This document shows, piece after piece, positions 19,919 through 27,448 of a stretch of 64,000 bases of DNA. Numbering within the stretch: position 1 is the first letter of the stretch; each line of letters opens with the position of its first letter. The stretch comes from a virus, in the IMG/VR virus record IMGVR_UViG_3300028840_003497, positions 1 through 64,000 of that record; one strand, written 5' to 3'. Both the position numbers and the translations under genes were made by a program. The notes beneath the pieces were generated by a model that worked only from the letters and a program-made list of their open reading frames with translations, had not been told where the DNA came from and did no database searches.

Positions 19919-22720
19919 TTAACTGAGCGCTTTTTGTTGAAACCGAAACACAATAAACTCAGCGGGCTTATTGGGTGCGATTCCAATATCGCAGAAGACA
20001 AGCCCCTGATCCACAGTGTTCTGTGGGTTGTTGGTGCGGTCGCAAATGATAAAGAATGCGTCCTCCGGGCTAGTTCCAGCAAAATAACCAGCCTGGTACA
20101 AACCAAGCAAGAAACTCGTCAATTGAGTCCGGATAGCAGCCCACAGTGGAGGACCATTGTTTTTGAAAACGTGGCTATGCGTCGCGTTGAAGACAGACTT
20201 CTCGACGAACATAAACAGTCTTCGCATTTGGATGTAAGGCCACTCGCCACCAGCAATATCCAAAGAACGAGCACCCCATACACAACGTCCAGTGTGTGGC
20301 CATTGAACCAGTGCGTTAATCTTCTCTGGGTAGATCGTCCCGACCTGTGTCGGTGTAAGATCCAACTCCAGGCCAACGCTCCAGTCGATTCGTCCGTCCT
20401 CAGTACCAGCCGGGGCTTTACCCACGTTTTTGCTAACGTCAGTCCGGGCGTAAACACCCGCAACGTGCCCACCACATGGAATATCAGTCGCCACCTCCGT
20501 CACCGGATCGATGATCTTGATGTGCGGATAGTAAAGAGCAGCATAAGATGTGTATTTCTGAAGTTGGAATTTCTTCCAATTGACCGCCTCCTGCGGAGTC
20601 AGACCAGAAGGAACAGTCAGAATCACAAACTTGTCTTTTGTCAGTTCGGCGTAGGTGATCAGCGCATCGGCAACCACTGTATCAGTCTGGAAGTCGGATG
20701 CAACCAACTGCATCAGTTCATCCACCTTGCCAAATGCCCACAGACCCCGCTGGTCGGCAGCCAGAGAGGCTCCAATCACATCACCCGAGGTAATGGACGA
20801 TCCATCGGATCCGCCCGTCATCTGACCCAGCACGCCGTCGTTAGGGGGCACCAAGGCAGTAGCCTGTGTGTAATAAGTTGCAGTCTGAGCAGTCGCACCA
20901 CCAGGGCCAGACGCCGGGGCTCCGTCAATTGCCCAGGTCAGCGTAAACTCGCCTGTGTCGTAGTCCACTTCATTGGTGCCATTTGCGTCCAGACTGAACT
21001 TCTGCGGATATCCAGTAGCCTGCGTACTGTTCAGTGAGAGATTTCCGTCGCCGTCATCCACGATCGATACTGCCTCTGCATAATCAAACGCCATATAGAT
21101 GACCGCTCCTGCCACGAAATCAGGAGTCCCTGTACAGGCTGCGAGATTCAAAACGTCATCGGTCGGACCCACGAGGTCAGCTATCTGGCCAGTGGTATAA
21201 TCGATAGTTCCGATTTGAACAGCCGGACCAGCCCCGTCTGGGTGCATCAGCTTGCCAGTTCCATCGTCTGTAACAACCTGCAGGCCGTTCACCGAGTCAA
21301 TAAGGTAAATACTGACGCTGCTCGGAGTAATAGCCGCCGGAGTCGTCGTGCTACCAGGAGACACTATCGGAGCAATGGCAGCCGCCGGATTCGGACCTGT
21401 TCCAATCTGGAGAGCTGGCCGAATTTCATACGTGTCCGCCGCAGTCCAGGTGTTCGCTGTGCCACCGAGCAACGTTCCCACGACTGTCGTCGCAGTATTG
21501 TCGGTAATCAATGCCCGGCTGCCGTCTGTGGTGTTGTAGATGACCATTCCGATCAGAGCGTCTTCAACAAAACCAGCCCCAGTGTCGGTCATGAATGCAG
21601 CACCAGCCGAGGTAGTGTCCGCGCCACTCGCGTACAGTGTCCCCTCAGCGAAAGTGAAACTTGCCGCGAATGTCGTTGGGAAGCACGAATTTGCCAACTC
21701 GTAACTCCACCCCTTCCAGAGACCATCGTAGGCGTCTGGCGTGGCTACAGAAGATCCATCCGAATGAACCATTGTTGCCGAGAAGTCCTCAGCAGAAACC
21801 GAAGTCCCGGCCAGGGCTGGAGGGTCCATCTCATTGCCGTACTCGACGACTTCTATGAAATCAGATCCTCCAAAGTCCGCGTTCATGACCGTTGCCACGT
21901 AGCTCTTATGACTTGAATCATTGAAAACGAGGTCGGTAAATTGCTCAATTCCTACCCAGGACGGAACGCCGGTCTCACCAGCGTCCGTGTCTTCCTCGAT
22001 CAAAACCGTGAACCGTGTGTACCTGGCCTCTGCGTCCACGAGATAGTCGCTCGCGCCGGGAGTAATCCGAACTCGGTAGTAATTACCCGAGTCGCCAGGC
22101 CATTTCATCCGAAACTGGAAAATAGAATAATCGTAGATCGACTCGATGTCGTCGGCCCCGCCAGCATAGTCAGCTGGGTTCGCCAGCGTGATCGTGACCT
22201 CGCCAGTGTTGTAGTCGACAAATCCCGTTCCACCAGCTCCCGTTCCACCTGTTGCCGAGAGCACTCCGTCACCAGCTGCATCAGTGAAAATGTTATTGGT
22301 AGCTCCAGTAAACTCAAGGCTTACGGTTCCAGGAATCACCGGTGGGTTCGTTAACTGCAGGGCATACATGCCGCTGGCTTCCACCGTGTTTCCAAGGTCG
22401 TCCGGGCTGCTACTCGGGATCGAGTAAGCATAGTTCCAGAGGCCATCCTCTGCGTCTGACGCTGCAACTCGTACAACATACAAACGCTGCCCCCCGTTCT
22501 GAAAGAATGCAAACGCCATAGTCGGCGTCAGACCCTTTGAAGTGAACGTTCCGAATTTAGATGCGAACTCTGGATAGCTCGTCACCAGGATCGGATCATC
22601 GACAGGTCCCTTTTCAGTGAATCCGATCAGCCCAAGATTGGACGTCGAAACGCCAGCGATCGGGCCAGGGCCACCAGGAATCTCTTTAATGTACACACCG
22701 GGATACGTGTATTCTGACAT
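19919..22720 (-). CDS. Tail sheath protein, enlarged
   Basis: 933 residues against 659 in T4 gp18. The N-terminus (YTYPGVYIKEIPGGPGPIAG, then LGLIGFTEKGPVDDP) and C-terminus (PLWAAIRTQLTSFLLGLYQAG; DQGLVFCDIGIAPNKPAEFI) are those of contractile sheath proteins; the ends form the core that links subunits and contracts. The middle carries at least three inserted beta modules with a D-Y-x-T-G signature (around residues 115-200, 450-520 and 560-620), which explains the extra length and probably face outward. Behind it comes a 43-base gap with no evident signal. Confidence 0.92.
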   Translation of the reverse strand: MSEYTYPGVYIKEIPGGPGPIAGVSTSNLGLIGFTEKGPVDDPILVTSYPEFASKFGTFTSKGLTPTMAFAFFQNGGQRLYVVRVAASDAEDGLWNYAYSIPSSSPDDLGNTVEASGMYALQLTNPPVIPGTVSLEFTGATNNIFTDAAGDGVLSATGGTGAGGTGFVDYNTGEVTITLANPADYAGGADDIESIYDYSIFQFRMKWPGDSGNYYRVRITPGASDYLVDAEARYTRFTVLIEEDTDAGETGVPSWVGIEQFTDLVFNDSSHKSYVATVMNADFGGSDFIEVVEYGNEMDPPALAGTSVSAEDFSATMVHSDGSSVATPDAYDGLWKGWSYELANSCFPTTFAASFTFAEGTLYASGADTTSAGAAFMTDTGAGFVEDALIGMVIYNTTDGSRALITDNTATTVVGTLLGGTANTWTAADTYEIRPALQIGTGPNPAAAIAPIVSPGSTTTPAAITPSSVSIYLIDSVNGLQVVTDDGTGKLMHPDGAGPAVQIGTIDYTTGQIADLVGPTDDVLNLAACTGTPDFVAGAVIYMAFDYAEAVSIVDDGDGNLSLNSTQATGYPQKFSLDANGTNEVDYDTGEFTLTWAIDGAPASGPGGATAQTATYYTQATALVPPNDGVLGQMTGGSDGSSITSGDVIGASLAADQRGLWAFGKVDELMQLVASDFQTDTVVADALITYAELTKDKFVILTVPSGLTPQEAVNWKKFQLQKYTSYAALYYPHIKIIDPVTEVATDIPCGGHVAGVYARTDVSKNVGKAPAGTEDGRIDWSVGLELDLTPTQVGTIYPEKINALVQWPHTGRCVWGARSLDIAGGEWPYIQMRRLFMFVEKSVFNATHSHVFKNNGPPLWAAIRTQLTSFLLGLYQAGYFAGTSPEDAFFIICDRTNNPQNTVDQGLVFCDIGIAPNKPAEFIVFRFQQKALS

Positions 22721-22747
22721 TGTTCGTCTCCGTGTTGTCGAGCCGCC

Positions 22748-23308
22748 TTACTTTTTCTTGCGGCGTTTTTTCTTGTTTGATTTAAACGCACCATCGCCCT
22801 TGCTATTATCATCAGGGCTTCCGTCAACAATCGGCAACACGTCAACAACGTCAGCACTAGAACTTAGATCACTGGACTCGTCAACCGAGCCCTGTGCTGA
22901 AACCTTATCGGACTTATCGGGAGTCTCTTCGGCAGTATTCTGCTCATCTATCTGATCTTTATTGGCAGCAACCACCTCACCATCTGTCATCTCTGGCTGG
23001 CCCTTCGGCTTTCTCGGAGCCTGCGTCTTGTCAGTCGTCACACCCTTCTCTGCAATCTTTTGAGCCATCGCAGACTTGGGAGTCACAGCCTTTATATCCT
23101 CGGGCGTAACAGGCTTGAGAGTCGCAACCATCGATGCGCCAGGTTGCTTACCAGTACGTCGAAGAAGCCCCTTATTCTTGAGCGCCTGAACTTCACGGAG
23201 GTTTGGCTCTAAAATTTCGACCCGAGAATGGGGACGGACCGCAATGGAAACCCCCTTCTTCACCGGCACTGTTTTAGCGACATTTCCTGAGTAATAAAAC
23301 CACGGCAT
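22748..23308 (-). CDS. Protein of unknown function upstream of the sheath
   Basis: 186 residues, ribosome site GGAGG. The first 55 residues form a compact part (PWFYYSGNVAKTVPVKKG; SRVEILEPNLREVQALKNKG); the rest is low-complexity, Ser/Asp/Lys-rich and ends with NKKKRRKKK. It may be a connector or tail assembly protein with a disordered tail. No family recognised. Confidence 0.6.
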   Translation of the reverse strand: MPWFYYSGNVAKTVPVKKGVSIAVRPHSRVEILEPNLREVQALKNKGLLRRTGKQPGASMVATLKPVTPEDIKAVTPKSAMAQKIAEKGVTTDKTQAPRKPKGQPEMTDGEVVAANKDQIDEQNTAEETPDKSDKVSAQGSVDESSDLSSSADVVDVLPIVDGSPDDNSKGDGAFKSNKKKRRKKK

Positions 23309-23317
23309 AATGCCTCC

Positions 23318-24043
23318 TCACCTCACAACGAGGCCATCATTGACCTCTTGGATTTGACTTGGGGTATATCGAGCATAGGTCACATGCGGTTCAATCATTG
23401 CAGGGAAAACACGATCATCGTGAAGGTCAATCTCTGCTCTCACTGTGAATGACACTGTATATCCCACTGTTCTCTCCGCAATATCTGCCAGCTCCGAGGT
23501 ATTGGAAATCGAAACCTCTCCTGCATCATATTCTCGCACATCACCCTTGCTGTCAACCACTTTGAAAATGAACCATGGCGGAATAAATCTTCGAAGGACG
23601 TAGTGCAGCATCAAAATGGCTTCCTGCTTGCGCCGCGCCATCACCATGCAATCATACGTTATGTCAAATTGCGTGGCCCTCCACTGATTATCATATTTTG
23701 TGTATCCAACAGTACCGTCCGGCAACTCCACCTTCTGGGCATCCTTGGATGGAGCCCTCGCCACCCAGGTATACCAGGGATGACGATCGAAAGCCGGAGT
23801 CAGATCGTTCTGACGAAACTGAAAACACGGGAGCATGAACGGTTGGTACACGTCCTCTGGATCCTGAAACTGACAAGGAACTTTATTGTTAATATCCGAG
23901 AATCCAGAATTTAAATGCGGAACATCGCAAGCGTAAATAGAACGAGTCTCACCATCCACATCGTAATGTTCAATATCGGCTTCGAGGGTCTTCATACAAC
24001 CCTCGTCCCAATCGCGCAGATTAAGTGTTCCAATTACGGACAT
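23318..24043 (-). CDS. Tail completion/terminator candidate
   Basis: 241 residues. Mixed alpha/beta with ATQFDITYDCMVMARRKQ and a strand-rich end (TVGYTVSFTVRAEIDLHDD). In T4-like virions the tail terminator gene (gp15) lies between neck genes and the sheath gene, the position held here, and such proteins have the same pattern of long helix (EAILMLHYVLRRF) and sheet. The assignment is by position and general look, not a motif. Confidence 0.45.
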   Translation of the reverse strand: MSVIGTLNLRDWDEGCMKTLEADIEHYDVDGETRSIYACDVPHLNSGFSDINNKVPCQFQDPEDVYQPFMLPCFQFRQNDLTPAFDRHPWYTWVARAPSKDAQKVELPDGTVGYTKYDNQWRATQFDITYDCMVMARRKQEAILMLHYVLRRFIPPWFIFKVVDSKGDVREYDAGEVSISNTSELADIAERTVGYTVSFTVRAEIDLHDDRVFPAMIEPHVTYARYTPSQIQEVNDGLVVR

Positions 24044-24056
24044 TAACCACCATCTG

Positions 24057-24070
24057 CGAACTCAAGTTCG
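24057..24070. repeat. Dispersed palindrome, copy 5
   Basis: CGAACTCAAGTTCG in the 30-base gap between stop (24074) and start (24043) of neighbouring genes. Confidence 0.85.
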
Positions 24071-24073
24071 TAG

Positions 24074-24328
24074 CTACTCTTCGTCGTCAGTGGAAACGTC
24101 ACTATCTCCACTTTCTTCACCCTCGCCACCTTGAGTTTCGCTCTCGCCCTCTCCATCATCACAGCCTTCGCATCCGCCGATCTCAATATCGCCGTCTTCC
24201 GCAGCCTTGTTAATAACGTCAAGCGCGTCATCAATTGTTGCATCCCTTCGATCAAGAGCGCGTTTCATCAACTCGTTCTCGACCCCCTGTAGCGTTCCCT
24301 TTAAATCTACTAGTTTTTCATCTGGCAT
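24074..24328 (-). CDS. Small acidic protein
   Basis: 84 residues. A helical first half (TLQGVENELMKRALDRRDAT) and a very acidic Gly/Glu/Ser tail with CEGC. Could be a small chaperone or scaffold for the neck, but no family is recognised. Ends directly before palindrome copy 5. Confidence 0.6.
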   Translation of the reverse strand: MPDEKLVDLKGTLQGVENELMKRALDRRDATIDDALDVINKAAEDGDIEIGGCEGCDDGEGESETQGGEGEESGDSDVSTDDEE

Positions 24329-24344
24329 CGTAATCCACCTTCAA

Positions 24345-25211
24345 CTACCCCTTTGGGGAAAATGGAGCGAGAGTTTCTGCAAACCGCGCCCCTTTGTTCA
24401 ACTCAGTTGCTGTAACACTCTCAACATTGTTTGGCAAATCAAACACACTCTCGCGCCCAGTTATCATGTATTTCAAATATCGCTTCATTAAATCTGGCAT
24501 CGCACTTTTGATCTCCCGCAGAGCCGGTCTCCAATGAGCCACGGATTGTTCTCCGTCATAACCAAACTCTGAACGAAGAATATTGTACCCCACATCTTCA
24601 TGAACTACAACACCCACTGCACCAGGAGTCTTGTCAATGCTCACCCCGCTCACACCAGAACGACGCAAGTCGCTCTCAATCTGTCCACGGTTTACATAAA
24701 TTCGATCGGAGAGAGCCTTTAGCTCGTCCTCACGGGCGTTTCGTGAAATAACCCGAGCATGGATGCGCTCCACAGGAACAGGGACCATGTGAGCGGGCCA
24801 GGGGCCGTACAACATCAGCGTGTTTACCCACTTCGGCGATTGATCCGTTGCCTGAAAATAAAGAGCCTTCCCGTCCATGTCGCCTTTTTCAAGGACGACA
24901 GTCTTGTTGTCGAAGAAGATCGCCACGGCGTCCATGTCGCCCTCGGTTCCAGAAAGAAGCCCGATCCGAAGATGCTCAGCATATGGAAACTGCTTGCTAC
25001 CCATTTTTATATCAGGTGCTCTCCGTGCCACCACATTGCGTACAAATGACGCCATAGACAGCAAAAACAAAATGCGTCCGCGTTCGATCCTTTTTGGAAC
25101 TTTTCGGGTGAGAGTGTTCATCGTATCGACAAACTCGTGCATCCCATAGATCCCCGGGACCGTAGATTCAACTGCCATCTTAGGCTTCTTGTACCGGTAC
25201 CGCTTCGGCAA
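24345..25211 (-). CDS. Neck/tail structural protein candidate
   Basis: 288 residues from a TTG at 25211 with AGGAGG five bases upstream. The start is basic (PKRYRYKKPKMA). Residues 25-60 are a long helix (HEFVDTMNTLTRKVPKRIER). A second helical region near the C-terminus precedes ESVFDLPNNVESV. The form recalls minor head-to-tail joining proteins of the HK97 gp10 or T4 gp14 class, but no motif decides it. Confidence 0.5.
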   Translation of the reverse strand: MPKRYRYKKPKMAVESTVPGIYGMHEFVDTMNTLTRKVPKRIERGRILFLLSMASFVRNVVARRAPDIKMGSKQFPYAEHLRIGLLSGTEGDMDAVAIFFDNKTVVLEKGDMDGKALYFQATDQSPKWVNTLMLYGPWPAHMVPVPVERIHARVISRNAREDELKALSDRIYVNRGQIESDLRRSGVSGVSIDKTPGAVGVVVHEDVGYNILRSEFGYDGEQSVAHWRPALREIKSAMPDLMKRYLKYMITGRESVFDLPNNVESVTATELNKGARFAETLAPFSPKG

Positions 25212-25220
25212 ACTTGCCTC

Positions 25221-25529
25221 CTACTGAAAAAGCTGTGTCACTTTGAAAGTCGTTGTATTCCCATGTCCGGCCCAACCAGGAATCTCTATATACGCCTGCA
25301 ACCGGTATTCGCCCACTTGGTCAAAGTCGTTAATATCCACATAGTATCGAATCTTCGTTGTGTCATACACACTGCCGATCCATCGAACCTGCGTCCCGTC
25401 CGGCTTCGTAACATCAAGCGCCACGAGCGTGGCCTGCGTAATGTCGCTACAGACATCCACAATAATCGCGGTCCCCACATCTCCGACGTAGTAAATATCA
25501 GGCCCACTGCACGAATTATTACAAGTCAT
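25221..25529 (-). CDS. Ig-like beta-sandwich virion protein candidate
   Basis: 102 residues. The pattern VDVCSDITQATLVALDVTKP, GTQVRWIGSVYDTTKIRYYV, VGEYRLQAYIEIPGW looks like one immunoglobulin-like domain as used in fibres and decoration proteins. Start overlaps the upstream stop (ATGA). Confidence 0.6.
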   Translation of the reverse strand: MTCNNSCSGPDIYYVGDVGTAIIVDVCSDITQATLVALDVTKPDGTQVRWIGSVYDTTKIRYYVDINDFDQVGEYRLQAYIEIPGWAGHGNTTTFKVTQLFQ

Positions 25530-25711
25530 TGCATCACCTCCAAATCGATCTTCGAGACGACTGTTGCCGCCATGGAAATCTTAGACACAACGGAAACCTC
25601 ATCATCAAACATAGACGTCATTACAAGATCCATATCCACCCGGGAGGTCCTTTCAATATCGCTGGTCAAAGCCGATATCTTCGATATTAAACACAGTCTG
25701 TCTTCTTCCAT
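25526..25711 (-). CDS. Small helical protein
   Basis: 61 residues behind GAGGGTG. Alternating Ser/Val/Met/Asp helices (SKISALTSDIERTSRVDMDL). Overlaps both neighbours, so translation is coupled. No domain recognised. Confidence 0.55.
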   Translation of the reverse strand: MEEDRLCLISKISALTSDIERTSRVDMDLVMTSMFDDEVSVVSKISMAATVVSKIDLEVMQ

Positions 25712-25854
25712 TTCGACACCCTCAATAAGTTCTTTGTGACCCTCGAAACGAGCCGCATCACCTCGCGAAACTGCTCTACCAATTTACTAACGCCGTACCC
25801 TCGCGTAATAATCAGATGATCCTTCCCAAACCCCCTGGTAACAATCCTATGCAT
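25687..25854 (-). CDS. Small conserved-type virion protein
   Basis: 55 residues from the ATG at 25854, 10 bases after GGAGGGAG. Begins MHRIVTRGFGKDHLIITRGYG, a repeat-like start (I-V/I-T-R-G-F/Y-G twice) that I associate with small phage structural proteins, then a basic helix. Function unknown. Confidence 0.6.
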   Translation of the reverse strand: MHRIVTRGFGKDHLIITRGYGVSKLVEQFREVMRLVSRVTKNLLRVSKWKKTDCV

Positions 25855-25855
25855 G

Positions 25856-26359
25856 CTACGGCTCCCTCCGCTCAAACACGTTCTCATCGGACGGAAGCCC
25901 AGACTGATCGTACAAATTAAAGACCAGCAGCGGTGTCACGCCATCATCGTCGTAAAAGGTCATCTGATTACTCTCTATCTTCCAACGCCCCGTCTCAACT
26001 TTCTTGACTATCTCCAGGTCAGACTGCACCAGCAACAACGTCGACTGCTTGGCGATATCTGTCAATTCACGCACGATTACATCTTCAGGAAGTCTTGCTG
26101 TCACACCATCAACATCTACTACGGCGTACTCCGCGACGTAATTCTCCACTGGAAGCGATGCAGGAGCCCAATCGTATCGCCACTTATTTCCTCCCACATT
26201 GACCAGCGCGACAGGTGCAAGAACCTCCGTCTCAGATCCTCCGTCTATATAGTAGACCCTCACGGTTCCGCTGGTCATATCCAGCTTCTCAGAACCATCT
26301 GGATTTACCGCGTAAAGAATCAGCGGAACTTCGGTCGAATCTGGTTCGAAAAGAATCAT
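25856..26359 (-). CDS. Virion protein candidate, fibre or baseplate-like
   Basis: 167 residues. Two parts: a beta domain (GTVRVYYIDGGSETEVLAPV) with YDWAPASLPVENYVAEYAVV, an Ig-like feature of fibre proteins, and a C-terminal part (RWKIESNQMTFYDDDGVTPL) common in proteins that precede fibre genes. No family named. Confidence 0.6.
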   Translation of the reverse strand: MILFEPDSTEVPLILYAVNPDGSEKLDMTSGTVRVYYIDGGSETEVLAPVALVNVGGNKWRYDWAPASLPVENYVAEYAVVDVDGVTARLPEDVIVRELTDIAKQSTLLLVQSDLEIVKKVETGRWKIESNQMTFYDDDGVTPLLVFNLYDQSGLPSDENVFERREP

Positions 26360-26385
26360 GCCAGTTCTAAGCCTTCATGGTGTTA

Positions 26386-26943
26386 TTATTCAACATCAGG
26401 ATCGTCGTAGATTTCCGCAAAATATCTGCCTCTAGCCAGCTTGCCGGGATTCCCGTCTTCATCTTTGTAAGGTACATTGTTCGCTATTCTTACAACCATT
26501 TTGTTCAACTTTGGATTACCTAACAAGTCCACTCCAGCACTGGTCCAAAGAGCAGGAGGATCTGCGAATGCAATATTGTACTGCATATATGGACCCACTG
26601 ATGCCGCCTTGTAATCGATCCGTTGCTTTGCGTGTGATCTGGAAATCCAATCACTCATCGTCACGTAAGACCTAGACACCACCGGGTTGGGGTTTCCAGT
26701 CATGAAAAACTCAATAACGAGTTCCCCTCCATCGTGTATTTTTATCAACTCAGCAAAGTCCAGTTGGATTTCGTTCAATCGCACTACTTTATCGTGATAA
26801 GGACTGCTCTCATTCGTGGGATCTAATGTCCACCTACTGTCGTCTGTGGCTGGCCAACCCTCCGTGTTTGAAAAATCGTGCATACCTATCGTGTCGAATT
26901 TGCATTCCACTGGCAACCCATTCTCTTGTGTTCCTATTCCCAT
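26386..26943 (-). CDS. Virion protein candidate
   Basis: 185 residues. Beta-rich, with DGGELVIEFFMTGNPNPVV and KMVVRIANNVPYKDEDGNP; ends in GRYFAEIYDDPDVE. Lies in the fibre region. Overlaps the upstream gene's end by 10 bases. No recognised family. Confidence 0.55.
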   Translation of the reverse strand: MGIGTQENGLPVECKFDTIGMHDFSNTEGWPATDDSRWTLDPTNESSPYHDKVVRLNEIQLDFAELIKIHDGGELVIEFFMTGNPNPVVSRSYVTMSDWISRSHAKQRIDYKAASVGPYMQYNIAFADPPALWTSAGVDLLGNPKLNKMVVRIANNVPYKDEDGNPGKLARGRYFAEIYDDPDVE

Positions 26944-27440
26944 GACTTAGCCTCCCAATCAAACTCGATTGTAGTTAATCCATTTATCAATGACGCATTC
27001 TTCGAATTGCTCGAAGTTCCTACGGCAGTGACCCTGAAGTCGAAATTTCGTTCTGTTACTTGTACCAGTTCAAACTTTGCCACACCGTCGAACCGGACAT
27101 TTGAAACTGAGATTTTAGGTTCTCCCTTGAACCTAACATCAAACCTTACACGACGCCTGTGTTTCTCCCACCTAGAACCTCTCCTGCCAATCAGTTCAAA
27201 AAATTCACTGCCTGTATCTAGTTGGAAATCGACTACGCCCAAACATTGCGAAACTAAAGCGTCTAATATCGTCTTGTCGTCGTCGCTCAAAGGATCTTCA
27301 AACCAGACCTTAAGCCAATGCTCTTCAGAATGATACGAAATATCCGATACTTCAGTCTGTTCCATCTTAGATATTGATATCGAATGTAACAACATCTCCT
27401 GATTGGGAGCAGACTCTAAATCCTCATATGAGTATTCCAA
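26934..27440 (-). CDS. Virion protein candidate
   Basis: 168 residues from a TTG at 27440, six bases after AGGAGG. It contains DPLSDDDKTILDALVSQCLG, similar in idea to the LSPSEQTTLATVISDHVA of the protein at 29905-30348, so these two may share a domain. Strands follow (RVRFDVRFKGEPKISVSNV). Unknown role in the fibre or baseplate region. Confidence 0.6.
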   Translation of the reverse strand: MEYSYEDLESAPNQEMLLHSISISKMEQTEVSDISYHSEEHWLKVWFEDPLSDDDKTILDALVSQCLGVVDFQLDTGSEFFELIGRRGSRWEKHRRRVRFDVRFKGEPKISVSNVRFDGVAKFELVQVTERNFDFRVTAVGTSSNSKNASLINGLTTIEFDWEAKSWE

Positions 27441-27448
27441 AATGCCTC

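Noticed and set aside
19934-21037. 367-codon plus-strand open frame
   Set aside because: It is antisense to the conserved tail sheath C-terminus.
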